Below, in pieces: positions 26,030 to 37,806 of a DNA stretch of 64,000 nucleotides. The first letter of the stretch is position 1. Each line of letters starts with the position of its first letter. Both the position numbers and the translations under genes were made by a program. Source of the stretch: Suillus spraguei (taxonomy: Eukaryota; Basidiomycota; Agaricomycetes; Boletales; Suillaceae); assembly GCA_016800925.1 (NCBI GenBank), contig JABCPU010000006.1, forward strand, positions 124,001 to 188,000, given 5' to 3'. The notes under the pieces are model-generated. The model was not told the DNA's origin. It saw nothing but the letters and a program-made list of their open reading frames with translations, and made no database searches.

Positions 26030-29000
26030 ATGAGAAAGGGCAAATCACCAACTCAACCCACCCACACAACAAGCGAAGCAATACCTCCTGGAGGCTCGGT
26101 ACGTGTCTTAATGACCAGGATCACTTAGTTTACTTCACTCCAAATACCGACATTGACGTATCCTTCCTCTAGCATCGACCCCGTAGCAGAGTTGGTCGCT
26201 TTTTGCAGAAGGTTAGAGAAGGTGCCAAAAAGTTGAGGATATCGGTGAGTCCACCAGCATGTGTAATAAGTCTCCTGGAATACGACTAAGATTCGCATAA
26301 GCGCTCCAAGGATTCCCTCAACCCCAGCCCTGTTCCCCAGAATGAACGTGCTTCATCGACCCCGAATCTCCAGGTACGTAGCTTCTCGCACTTGCCCTCC
26401 AGTCTCTACGCTCTCTCTAATTTCTGGTGTTTAGGCGGCTCCGTCTGCTGTGGCAGTGGAGGATGATACCCGATCAGCACTTCAGGTTACTCAAGAGGCT
26501 GCAAACCGCATGCATTCACTTTCCGGACCTACAATGACCGTGAACTCTGCTTTTCAAGGCGCACAAGAGGATCTCGATACTGCCGACAATTTCCAGGATA
26601 CATATCTCGAACCGCTCAGGATATTCGACACTGTTATCGGGAAGCTCGCGGATGTATGGACACTCCTCTCGATCAGAACCGAGCTAATCTCATTTCACAG
26701 GTGCATCCATATGCAAAGATGGCACTGGGCGCGTTATCTTGTGCAGCCAAAGTATGTTTTCCATTACTCTCTCCCGATCTCCCATTGTAATTCAGCAATT
26801 GTCTATGCAGATTATTCTAGCTCAAGCGGATCGCGATAACGCGGTACTCAAACTCCTCAAGAAGATATGTGACGTTTACAGCTTCATAACACAAGACGAC
26901 ATGCTTCACAAAATCTCGTCGATGGGCGCTATCCTCGCAAAGATTTCTCAGCAGACACGTGAATGCGCCAATTTTATCAAAAATTATTCGGAGACCAAGA
27001 AATTTTGTGAGTCTTCACAATTTGTTGCGTTCTCCACCGTCTCAAGCTCCTACTATCATCACAGGGACCAGACTCGCAAAGAACGTCGTCTCGGAAACGG
27101 ACGATGCGATCCAAAAGTACAATGTCGTGTTCGATGAGCTCATGCAAGGCTTCCGGGATCAGATTGCTCGCGACGTAACCATAAGCGTCCATGATATGCG
27201 TAAGGGTTTGGATATCCTCATGACTTGACATATATTCACACCTTTTTAGAAGAAACATTGGATGTCAGCGGTATAACTTACGCAGAGGCCGCGGGACTAG
27301 ATACCAGAAAAGAATGCCTTGAAGGGACGCGCACGGAAATCCTTTCCCAGATCACGGATTGGGTCAACAGCACTGGAGACGACGTTCCACGCGTGCTGTG
27401 GTTATCTGGCCCTGCAGGCAAGGGCAAATCGGCCATCGCCCACACCATCGCCAAGTGGCGCAAAGATGTGGGAGGGCTTGGTTCGTGTTACTGTTTTGAC
27501 CGGCAACGAGAAGCAGATCGTCGCCATGAAAAGATCTTTTCCACAATTGCGCGCGACTTGGCCGACCATGATCCGGAGATGAGGAAGGAATTAGCAGATG
27601 CAGTCAAGACCGACAGTGCGCTCAAGAAGACGGCGGATATCATCCAGCAGTGGCAAAAGCTTCTAGTCGAACCACTGAAGAAGTCATGTGGGCCAACTGG
27701 GGAATCTATCGTTGTCGCGATCGATGCACTGGACGAGAGCGGTGGAGTAGAGACACGGAGAGACCTCCTTCGCATTCTAGCTGGCAAGCATCCAAATCGC
27801 GCCGTTCCCAAAATCACAGACCTCCCAGGCAATTTCCGCTTCATCGTCACCTCTCGCGCGCTTGATGACATCAAGAAAGAGTTTGACGGTGTTCAGCATA
27901 TTCAACAGATGTCGATGGACGATATTCCACCAGCATTCGCAGAGCGGGATATCCATACTTACGTATCTGAGGAGTTGGGAGCGTTCGGTTTTCAAGACAA
28001 AGAGCTCGCAGTCCTAGCTAAGAAAGCTGATGGACTTTTCGAGTGGGCGCGTCTCGCCTGCGGATACATCAAAGGATCTGGTTTTGGGCGATCCCAAACG
28101 GAATGCTACAATACTGTGGTGTCAGGCGACTCTGCGGAGCTGTTGCACAGCATGTATAAACTTATTTTAACAGATATTACACCCAAGGATACATCTCCGG
28201 AATCGAAGAAACTGCGTTTGACTGTGCTAGCAAGATTTCGCTCGGTGATGAGACAAATACTAGGCACAGCCGAACCCCTTCCTTTAGCTTCGCTGAACGC
28301 CATGAGGCGCCATTTTCCAACGCAAGAAGACCGATTCAACGTAGAGGATGTGATCAAAAGCATGGGCTCTCTCCTGAGCGGCACCACCAGTCCAAATTCC
28401 CCAATCCGACCCCTTCACGCATCCTTCCACGATTTCTTAACAGACGAACGATACAGTGGAGATTTTTTCATCGATCTGCCAAAGGCGCAACGAGACCTTG
28501 CATTCGCGTCGCTGCGAGTGATGGAAGACGGTCTTCAGTTCAATATCTGTGATTTAAAGTCGTCGTATCTACCTAATAGCGAAGATCCGGGACTGCAAGA
28601 ACGAGTCCAAAAATGCATCTCCCCACATCTATCATACTCATCTCGATTTTGGACTTCGCATGTACGAAGCACAGTCTTCGACAAGGAGCTCGCGAAAGAA
28701 GTGAAATTGTTCTTCGACCACGAACGGCTGTTTTTCTGGCTCGAGTCACTCGCGTTGATGAATGCGCTCAGCGGTGCAGTGGCTGCCCTTCCGCCCATTG
28801 CCCAGTGGCTGAAGGTGAGCACATTGGTATTAGGTGCCAGATACAGCGCTGATGGGCAACCAAAGGGCGATTCCGAATTCAAAGATGCCTCGTCAACTGC
28901 AATGGACATACAGAGGTTCATTCAAGTCTTCGGCGGGATGATGTTACACAGCACACCACATTTATATGTATCAGCACTCCCATTCTCGCCCTCCAACTGT

Positions 29001-31262
29001 CCGCTATCGAGAACGTTTTCCGCACATTTTCCCAATACTCTTCGTGTTGCATTCGGACGTGATATGAACTGGCCGGCTGTTCAAACCATGCTCAGGGGGC
29101 ACACTCGAGGAGTTAACTCGGCCTCATTCTCGCCGGACGGCACTCGCATCATCAGTGGTTCAAGCGATGAGACTGTTCGGCTGTGGGATGCTGCGACGGG
29201 GCAGCCAGTCGGTGAGCCCTTGCGGGGGCACACTCAAGGAGTTAACTCGGTCTCATTCTCGCCGGACGGCACTCGCATCATCAGTGGTTCAAGGGATCAC
29301 ACTGTTCGGCTGTGGGATGCTGCGACGGGGCAGCCAGTCGGTGAGCCCTTGCGGGGGCACACTCAACAAGTTAACTCGGTCTCGTTCTCGCCGGACGGCA
29401 CTCGCATCATCAGTGGTTCAAGGGATCACACTGTTCGGCTGTGGGATGCTGCGACGGGGCAGCCAGTCGGTGAGCCCTTGCGGGGGCACACTCAAGAAGT
29501 TAACTCGGTCTCGTTCTCGCCGGACGGCACTCGCATCATCAGTGGTTCAAGGGATCACACTGTTCGGCTGTGGGATGCTGCGACGGGGCAGCCAGTCGGT
29601 GAGCCCTTGCGGGGGCACACTCAAGGAGTTAACTCGGTCTCATTCTCGCCGGACGGCACTCGCATCATCAGTGGTTCTTGGGATCACACTGTTCGGCTGT
29701 GGGATGCTGCGACGGGGCAGCCAGTTGGTGAGCCCTTGCGGGGGCACACTGATTTAGTTATGTCGGTCTCGTTCTCGCCGGACGGCACTCGCATCATCAG
29801 TGGTTCAAGCGATGAGACTGTTCGGCTGTGGGATGCTGCGACGGGGCAGCCAGTTGGTGAGCCCTTGCGGGGGCACACTCATGTTGTTAACTCGGTCTCG
29901 TTCTCGCCGGACGGCACTCGCATCATCAGTGGTTCAAGGGATCACACTGTTCGGCTGTGGGATGCTGCGACGGGGCAGCCAGTCGGTGAGCCCTTGCGGG
30001 GGCACACTCATTTTGTTAACTCGGTCTCATTCTCGCCGGACGGCACTCGCATCGTCAGTGGTTCTTGGGATAAGACTGTTCGGCTGTGGGATGCTGCGAC
30101 GGGGCAGCCAGTCGGTGAGCCCTTGCGGGGGCACACTCAAGAAGTCAACTCGGTCTCATTCTCGCCGGACGGCACTCGCATCATCAGTGGTTCAAGGGAT
30201 GAGACTGTTCGGCTGTGGGATGCTGCGACGGGGCAGCCAGTTGGTGAGCCCTTGCGGGGGCACACTCATTTTGTTAACTCGGTCTCGTTCTCGCCGGACG
30301 GCACTCGCATCATCAGTGGTTCAGACGATCACACTGTTCGGCTGTGGGATGCTGCGACGGGGCAGCCAGTCGGTGAGCCCTTGCGGGGGCACACTCAAGA
30401 AGTTAAATCGGTCTCGTTCTCGCCGGACGGCACTCGCATCATCAGTGGTTCAAGCGATGAGACTGTTCAGCTGTGGGATGCTGCGACGGGGCAGCCAGTC
30501 GGTGAGCCCTTGCGGGGGCACACTCAAGAAGTTAACTCGGTCTCGTTCTCGCCGGACGGTACTCGCATCATCAGTGGTTCAGACGATCACACTGTTCGGC
30601 TGTGGGATGCTGCGACGGGGCAGCCAGTCGGTGAGCCCTTGCGGGGGCACACTCAACAAGTTAACTCGGTGTCGTTCTCGCCGGACGGCACTCGCATCGT
30701 CAGTGGTTCTTGGGATGGGACTGTTCGGCTGTGGGATGCTGCGACGGGGCAGCCAGTCGGTGAGCCCTTGCGGGGGCACACTGATTTAGTTATGTCGGTC
30801 TCGTTCTCGCCGGACGGCACTCACATCGTCAGTGGTTCTTGGGATCACACCGTTCGTCTGTGGGATATAGCCATGGAGGGACCATCCCAGCAATGCACCG
30901 TGTCAGATCCCTCAGTATTCTCAGACGAACATCCCACAATCGAGGCCACCACTCCCATGACATTGAACACTTGGAACAATCACTCCATTTCCTTCTCATC
31001 CAACTCCATCCACGCGCTGTGCAACACTTCTCAATTAATGGAGGGAACATCCAATGACGACCCCAGCGCGACCCGGTTTGTCCTGAATGTTGACAGTGGA
31101 TGGGTAGTAGGGTCCAAATGCCGCCTGTTATTCTGGGTACCACTCGCTTCTCGAAATTCATTTTGGAGCCCTGGGACTGCATTAGTGATACCCAGAGCTC
31201 CTGATCTTGATTTGAGCCGCATGGCACATGGACAACACTGGCAAACGTGCCGAGAGGGGTGA
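26030..31262 (+). CDS. NACHT-WD40 NLR (STAND) protein, HET-E type
   Basis: Eight exons: join(26030..26098,26173..26244,26302..26373,26435..26653,26701..26751,26811..27006,27065..27199,27250..31262), 1,608 residues, all phases consistent. Residues 1-75 are Ser/Pro/basic. Residues about 85-270 are helical (VIGKLADVHPYAKMALGAL, MLHKISSMGAILAKI) and take the place of the effector domain. The NACHT NTPase follows: Walker A GPAGKGKS near residue 325 and Walker B VVAIDALDES near 425, then a winged-helix-like region. Residues 887-1488 (29094-30899) are 14 head-to-tail WD40 units of exactly 43 residues. A conserved tail (DSGWVVGSKCRLLFWV, LDLSRMAHGQHWQTCR) ends the protein. In Podospora, NACHT-WD40 proteins control non-self recognition and cell death. 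By family this is a nucleotide-switched sensor whose repeats bind a ligand; ligand and effector output are unknown. Confidence 0.93.
29094..30899 (+). repeat. 14 tandem 129-bp WD40-coding units
   Basis: Fourteen units of exactly 129 bp with no indels, each coding RGHTxxVNSVSFSPDGTRII followed by SGSxDxTVRLWDAATG and QPVGEPL. DNA identity between units is near total. Changes cluster in codons 5, 6, 24 and 26, rarely 8, 18 and 20. Silent changes are few (TCA/TCG at codon 11, GTC/GTT at codon 39). Fourteen equals two seven-bladed propellers. Confidence 0.97.
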
Positions 31263-32639
31263 GCCTCAACACCCTTTTTGTTCCTCGCATTTCCTCACAT
31301 CAACACCTGTAGACCTTAGTACCGGCGATCATTGCAGTTGTGCATCCGTTATGGAGATTTCACAAATAATTTAGCGACAGCCCATCGACGATCCCCTGAT
31401 ACCGCCACCGCATATGTCCTTAAGCTTGCAATACTCTGATGCTTCCGAAACATTCTCCGCCTTCTTCTTCCATTCTTCTCAGTAATTCTCATGATATCTG
31501 GGAATCACTACACGCGTGCCCTCCACTTCCCGCACCAACAACATATCTAGCAATGCTCTCCACTCAACCATGCATGCACCATCACCTCGTCTGGCGAATA
31601 CCTAGCTGCAATCCACTCCCCCGACGTAGCACCCACATGCCCCCCTCCCGTTTCCTACCCTTTACAACCGAACTCCACAGCGGCCCACTTCCTCCGGACA
31701 CCATACGCCGCAAACAGCTGACCCAAGTTATCAAATCCACCCAAAGCCCCAAAATCCCACTTGTCACGGTCATGGTCATTGTATCTAGTTCACGCCCACT
31801 TTATTTAGTTCACGGCTATTTTATTTTGTTCACGGCCATTTAAGTTAGTTCAAGACCACTTTATTTAGTTCACAGCCACTTTACTGTAGCGCCGATGTCC
31901 TCCGGAGCAGCTCGTTCGGATAATTACGGATTGGTTATGAAAACCTGATCGGGTTTCATCTTACTACAGCAGGTCCTTATAGGTGGTTTGGGGCTCTGTA
32001 TATATTTCTTTCGTCCAATCAACGCTAGTACCCGGCTCTCTGTTCTCTTGTTGTCTAGTCACTGCCTTTTGCTCATTAAGCGCCCATTACACCACTCCGC
32101 AATGCCTTGACGCGTCGCAATAGCATACTTTCCTACTTCCAAAAGTGTATCCATGTCCTTGGCGATCTCAAAGTGTTCAAATTTTATTTGCACATCCACA
32201 ACATTGATGATACGTTCAATGTGAGATGGGAGCTGCAGATCGGCACGAACCAAGGACAGCTATGTAGTGATACACACGGTTCTAATGTATTTATCTCAGT
32301 CCAGCAGGCACCAAAAACTACATGATCTAAACTGTATTTCGAGCAATGCACGATATGCTGAGCAACAATAAAAACAGAAATAACTACGCCATAAGATGCT
32401 TGAGTGTAACAGACTCGGGGAGAGAGGATGCAAATGGACGGGTGTACTGACGGACGGGGCTTGTGAATTCATTTGCTTAGGTTCCAACTGACACTTGGCA
32501 TTATTCCTGGCTGGCTGGTCCTGCTAAAGAAATGACTCACTGGCAAGAGGACGAGAAAGGGTGTTGGACCGTGGGAGAAACTTTATGTGGATTGGCCTTG
32601 CATGAAGCCGCATCTTAAAGTACTAACATAATTTCGTCG
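31263..32639. other. Intergenic region with a 20-bp tandem repeat
   Basis: Contains the 3' flank of the NLR and the promoter of COA6. Open frames in 31439-31843 have no protein-like features. The one clear structure is the five-copy 20-bp repeat at 31787-31886. Confidence 0.5.
31787..31886. repeat. Five-copy, 20-bp imperfect tandem repeat
   Basis: Five consecutive 20-base units built on AGTTCACGGCCACTTTATTT with one to several changes each (for example AGTTCACGGCTATTTTATTT and AGTTCAAGACCACTTTATTT). Function unknown. Confidence 0.85.
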
Positions 32640-32990
32640 ATGAGCTGGTTTGGCCGGAATTCAAGCTCTGAACAATCTGCAGCTGCAACAAGGCAGGACC
32701 GCCAGAAATGCTGGGAAAGTCGTGACCAGTACTTTGAATGCCTAGATGGCGCTGGTGTTATCACTGCCGGAGAAGAAGGGACAGCATGCACCAAATCAAA
32801 AATTCAGTACGAAAAGAGCTGTGCCAAAAGCTGGGTGAGTACGACGATCAAACTATTTGTTCATCTAATTGATCTGACCGCTGAACATCAGATCGATTAT
32901 TTCAACAAAAGGAGGGTTCTCGCTGAGAAACAGAAGGATATGCTTGCACAGTCTCAACTCCAATCGCAGGAAGTCAATCGCAAACTATAG
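32640..32990 (+). CDS. COA6: Cytochrome c oxidase assembly factor COA6
   Basis: Two exons, join(32640..32834,32892..32990), 97 residues. Coa6 is a small twin-cysteine protein of the mitochondrial intermembrane space that helps deliver copper to the CuA site of cytochrome oxidase subunit 2. The protein has WESRDQYFECLD, with the first Cys pair as CX9C (Cys-Trp-Glu to Cys-Leu-Asp), and a second pair ending YEKSCAKSW. The intron falls directly before IDYFNKRR, the family's usual aromatic-basic motif. There is no cleavable presequence, as expected for a protein imported by Mia40. A Gln/Lys-rich tail completes it. The gene appears intact. Confidence 0.92.
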   Translation: MSWFGRNSSSEQSAAATRQDRQKCWESRDQYFECLDGAGVITAGEEGTACTKSKIQYEKSCAKSWVSTTIKLFVHLIDLTAEHQIDYFNKRRVLAEKQKDMLAQSQLQSQEVNRKL

Positions 32991-33911
32991 TTCTGCTTGC
33001 GTACGAGAAGCTCTGCTCATTCTGGATACTTATGATTTTGAATAAATTCATATCACAGCACCCTGGCTTGACTCGTTTTCGCAAGCTGTGGTCCGTGGTT
33101 ATATTATTTCGTCTGAAACACGTAGACTGCTTCTGATCCCCAATTCCTTAATTTTTTAGATACCATTCGATTGTTATCAAGAGTGGCGTCCTTGATATCG
33201 GATCATTCGGTGGTTTCATCATGTCCCCATTTTCTCATGAAGGAATTATCCTTGTGCTGCATCTTCCGAACCGTCCCACATGTGCTATATAAAGGGCATC
33301 ATCTACCAAGTGTGGCAAACGCAGTGTTAATTTTGATCCTTGCATCCGAGACATCATACCTGAACACTGTCTTTATTTGAAAACAGACCAATATCAAAAT
33401 GATTATTGATAACGGTTGATGACCACGTCGTTCGATCCAAGCAGTGCGGCCATGCTGTGCAGGCAGTACCCTGAAGCTTATGTCAGCTGCACGATGTTCT
33501 CTTGATGATCAAGTTCGGGTTTGTGGCTACTTCTGGTATCACACTGGGTCACAGATGGGCCATGGTCCAAAGAGTGATACCTAACATTCTCACGACTTCT
33601 GTTCACAGATTTTCTTCGCATATCTTCCTTCCAGATCTTGCCTGTGCCATCTACTGGCCATCGGATGTGCGCCGATGATTTGCGCCAGCTGGCGCGGAAT
33701 TGTAGGCAGTACAAGTTACAAGCACAGGATGGGGCCCACTATACTTGGCGGTTGTCAGCTGGTGCTATTCCGTTTTTGATAATGCTCACGCAAGGTTCAT
33801 CGGGATGCTTGACTGAGCTTCAACTGTGGGTACATATATTCTGACGTTTCCTGATCTACCTAAAACGTAACCCACTCTCGTATTCGGCTGTCGTCACGGG
33901 CTTGAATATCG
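32991..33911. other. Intergenic region, nothing recognised
   Basis: Short open frames on both strands have no family features or convincing splice continuity. Confidence 0.5.
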
Positions 33912-34770
33912 ATGTCTTGGTTGAAGGTTAAAGACTGGGCATCGGGTGTGGAATACTCCAGCCTGTTTCATTCAGGTCTGCGAACTATCTCTCTGCGCTC
34001 CCTCATGGGCACTCGCACCCGGGCTCAGTCTACAGCCCGGATTCCTTCATCGGAAGAGACGAAGCGGAGATACTCTTTCTCTGTGTCATCTTGTCTGCTC
34101 AGGCGAGGTACCTCAACTAAGAGTCCTCCCACATCCAAATCTAGTCTGTCTTCGCCCCGCGCAAAAAAAGGAGTGCGTCCACGACCATCGTCTATGTTCG
34201 TACGCCCCACCAAGGAGCTGAGTGAGCTCTGGGAAAAGGACGGGGGCTTTTTTGATGACATCCATGGTCGTCAGAAGTTGATGTGCGCTTACTTTCAGCC
34301 ACTACTACATATCTGAGTACTGATATCAAAAACACAGCCAAGATAGATCTAATGGTCTACTTTTGCCCATCATGTACTCAGAAGATCCGTTTTCCTCATT
34401 ACCTCAGTCAAGATCGTTTTATGTGAATCTAGGGGACTCATCACCTCTTCCACCTAAAGAAGAGTCTTTCCTCTCTTTATCGCATGATCTAGATGCCTTC
34501 TATCGACCACCTCGTCGCGAGCGTCCACTTTCTACCCCAACCATGCCTTTGCCATCTTGTAGATTTTCTGGGCACTACCGACGCGAGCACAGGGAGCGTA
34601 TCGATCCTGCCTGGATGCTGGAAGAATCAAGTCCGGAGTTGGAGGCACAGGACGATGGAGAGAATGCTGATGTCACAGAAATAAGTCTTGACTGCGTGTC
34701 GGATTGGCGCCAGTTCCACGTTGATTGGCTCCAGAACGAGCCTGCTGTGCAGTTAGCTACCGAGAACTAA
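33912..34770 (+). CDS. Hypothetical Ser/Arg-rich protein
   Basis: Two exons proposed, join(33912..34282,34338..34770), 267 residues, with a GTGCGC donor and an ACACAG acceptor that keep the frame. The protein is basic and Ser/Thr/Arg-rich in its first half (RRYSFSVSSCLLRRGTSTKS), then has an ordered-looking piece (PTKELSELWEKDGGFFDDIHG), and an acidic C-terminus ending VDWLQNEPAVQLATEN. No domain is recognised. Met 33912 is the upstream choice; a later start near 34005 is possible. Confidence 0.45.
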
Positions 34771-35266
34771 TTGTTGCTGCCTATCCTACTGTATTGTGTG
34801 TAATTCGCTTTTGTATTCTTATCGCCCAGACTTGTATTATTTGCCCCGTACTTTGCATACATCATTCTCTGTTCAGCAACGTGATATTTAGTTGTTCATT
34901 GTCTACATACATATGATTCTGATGAAGTCGCCGAGAATAGCATTTAAATTATGTAATAGAAAGCAGGTGCCTATCGTGACCCGTGCTCATGCAGTGACAG
35001 GTCGCTTTCATTCGTCCGCAGCGGTGAGATATCTGCGTGTTAATACGCCGTGAAATGTTTCCAAAGTTTGCTGACAATGGCTTGTTTCTCCACCATCAGG
35101 ACACTTTAAACGTCGTATTAAAGCACTATCTGCTTCAGCAGCGAAGATTCAAATCAGGCGCCACGGCCATTCTGTACTCACACGACAGGAGCACAATCAC
35201 TCTCCAGTTTCAACAGACACACCTTCTATTTCATTCTCAGAGTTCGGCTCTTCGTGCGTGGTTACC
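34771..35266. other. Intergenic region, nothing recognised
   Basis: Tandem same-strand spacing between two plus-strand genes; no further feature seen. Confidence 0.45.
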
Positions 35267-37249
35267 ATGCCTGCCAAGTACTCACACGTGAAGAAGAGGA
35301 CGACGAACCCCAAGAAAAAGGCCGGTGCCACGATTCAGTCTGGGAAAGACAGCAATCGCCACAAAAAGCTTCCCAATCACCTTGACAAGACTATTACAAA
35401 TGCCATGTCGGCGGTTTCGCAGCTGGAGCGCGCCATCGCGAAGATCTTCCTGATCCGCTTCGAGCAAGATATCGCGCGCCTGTTTTCAACACACATATTC
35501 TGCGTCGCTCTTATTCACCTGCCCACGTTCATGATGCGCTGTATCACTGTTGGCGGGCCCAGCTGGGTCGCTTATAATGCGGATTGCGAAGAGATCAAGG
35601 ACTTTTTCCGTTCCGTCGTCAGTATGGACTTGCGACAGGCTGGTGAACGAGTGTCGACGAAGAGCGTCTTGTGGTCCTATACGGCTTTGAGAGAATTTGT
35701 GCGGTTTTGATCTCATTTTCCTGTATTAATGAAAGCTGATTATTATTGGCTGTCTTAGGCACTTTCTAATAATGTTCCTGTGTGCCGGAAGCGCGGCCTA
35801 CACTCTCTTCGTCTGCTTCCTCACTACGACTCGCTGAAGCTGCACATGGACTCTCTGGAGGCGATGCCGCATGCGGCATTTACTAAACCACCTCACCTCG
35901 GCGCTCTTACGGAAGGCTTGGAGGCCTTGGAGGAGGCATGCGAGTTGAAGTACGGAGAGAAGTCGCCGTTGAGGTCCACCCCTCCTCCTGGATGGGATCT
36001 TCAGTGGCGGATAAAGGTGCGCACGGGATATGAAAGGCTTTCTCAAACTCTCTGGCGAGTGGCCCGGGAGTTTGATGTCGGTGGATATGGGTGTGTGCTT
36101 CGGGAGAAGCTTACCACAAAGTGGTGCGATTGTGGATGTTCTACGGACCACCTGGGCGAAGTCTGTGAAAAGACGGTACGGGAAGATGAGGAAGGGAGTG
36201 GTGTCAGATCCGGTAAGCAGAGAGAATGGGATGGGCGAGGTATGTCATTTAGGCGATGGAATGATAGATATGTGACACGGCTTATAGGAAGCGGCGTGTT
36301 GGGTTGGGAGACTGAAGAAGAAGAGGATATATGGGATATCGATCTTGATTTCGGCAGCAGCGATTCTGAAGAAGGAGATGGATTTGGGTCCGAAATGACC
36401 ATCGCTCAAATGATGGAAATCAGGTTCATCAAAGCGGAAAGAGAGAAAGAATTCGTGGGTATTGCTCCGAAAATAGTACGATGACATTCTCATCTGCATG
36501 ATCTTAGGGTAACGCCGCGTTCCGGCGAGGCGAGTATCAGCGCGCCGTAAAACACTACAAGGCAGCACATTCGATTGAACCAGAACTGCCTCATTATCAA
36601 CTCAATCTTGCTGCGGCCCACCTAAAACTCAACGAGTATGTTACAATCCTTCCGATGTGTATTTCATTCTCAGACGATTCATAGCTGGCTTGAAGCTGAA
36701 GAGGCATGCACAAAAGCCTTGGGACAGCATCGAAGTATAAAAGGCTATTATAGACGCTCGAAAGCGCGTCGAATGTTGGGTAAGCTAGATGACGCTGTAC
36801 TAGGTGAGTTTGTTTTAAGATTACTCCCGCGATGTGCTGAGCTATCGTCAGATCTACGTGCGGCACTGAAAATACAGCCTTCAAACAATGAGGCGCTGGA
36901 TGAATTGCTATCCATTCGTCCGCCCGACGATTCATCACGTTTAGCTCCTTCATCTTCATCTCTTGCGACATCCTCGTCCAGTACATCACCAGCGCCGCGA
37001 AATGCTGGTTCACTATATGATCACCTGCATTTACCCAAACTGAAGCCACCAAAGCAGTTGCCGTTTGCTCGATCTAGCAATGATGATAAGAAAATTAAAG
37101 TTTCCTCGATTCCAGTGTCGTATGAAGTTCCGTTGATGCCTGCCGGGAAGACCTCGATAGAGGTAAAGGCGAAGGATGTCAAAACAAGGACGGAGTCATT
37201 CATCTTTCCAAGTTGGGAGAAGTACACGGTTAGGCTGGCTACATGTTGA
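35267..37249 (+). CDS. TPR-repeat protein, possible Hsp90/Hsp70 co-chaperone type
   Basis: Five exons, join(35267..35698,35759..36454,36508..36635,36685..36803,36852..37249), 590 residues. Residues 1-145 begin with a Lys/Arg-rich stretch (KKRTTNPKKK). The middle has a compact cysteine group (TKWCDCGCSTDHLGEVC, near 36118-36170) and a strongly acidic run (ETEEEEDIWDIDLDF). A classical three-repeat TPR block follows: GNAAFRRGEYQRAVKHYKAA, LPHYQLNLAAAHLKLNDWLE, AEEACTKAL, GYYRRSKARRMLGKLDDAVL, LRAALKIQPSNNEAL. A Ser-rich linker and a conserved-looking end (FIFPSWEKYTVRLA) complete it. TPR blocks of this kind carry the carboxylate-clamp Lys/Asn/Arg pattern that binds chaperone C-termini, but I cannot name an orthologue. 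Splicing in front of GNAAF uses the GTGGGT donor at 36455. Confidence 0.75.
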
Positions 37250-37806
37250 GTGCATGCAAGCTATTTTTCGAGACTGTGTGTGTTGTATGCAGGCAATTTT
37301 TGTTGCCACTTTATGAGACCATCCTGGGTTTTGGGGGATGAAGTTGATTGGGTTGTTACCTCTTGTCCTGTGTTTGATCTACGTACTTGTAGAGATCAAT
37401 TTGAGATGTTTTTACACAGCCACTGGGGGTAACTAAATATGCATCCTGCTTATTTCTCTCAGAACGTTTGCCACCGGATCTTACTGCTGTTTGAATTTGG
37501 CGATGATGGTGGATGAAGCATCTTCACAATGCAATGAGTTTCTGCACGAGGTACTATCATTCGACACACTTTTTGGTCGCCACGTTCACCAATTCTTAAA
37601 TGCCAAGGACATTGACAGTTCGTCTAGCTGGCAGTGGAGCTCTCTCTTCCTAAAGCGTTTAAGCGCTTCAAGCTTAAACGAGATAATAAAAAGATATCTG
37701 GGAAAAGTTCATATCGGAACCCGCTCCAGAACTTATAATCGCTCGCCTTTAAATTTACCTTCGATTTGCATCTGACGTTCCTATCGCTGAGCACCATCAT
37801 CCAGAT
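37250..37806. other. Intergenic region before the MFS transporter
   Basis: An open stretch from 37491 has no family features. Nothing else recognised. Confidence 0.4.

Noticed and set aside
29155..30789. Long open frames in a second frame across the WD40 repeats
   Set aside because: The 129-bp unit is a multiple of three, so any frame without a stop in one unit stays open through all. They are shadows of the NLR exon.
29094..30899. Regular array that could suggest CRISPR or satellite DNA
   Set aside because: The units are fully coding, in frame with the NLR and show WD40 residues; there are no spacers.
31439..31843. 134-residue open frame after the NLR
   Set aside because: Low-complexity Pro/Ser/His composition, no introns or conserved feature, and it runs into the 20-bp tandem repeat.
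37491..37775. 94-residue open frame before the MFS transporter
   Set aside because: Does not join the transporter in frame and has no family feature; the Met at 37807 explains the gene better.
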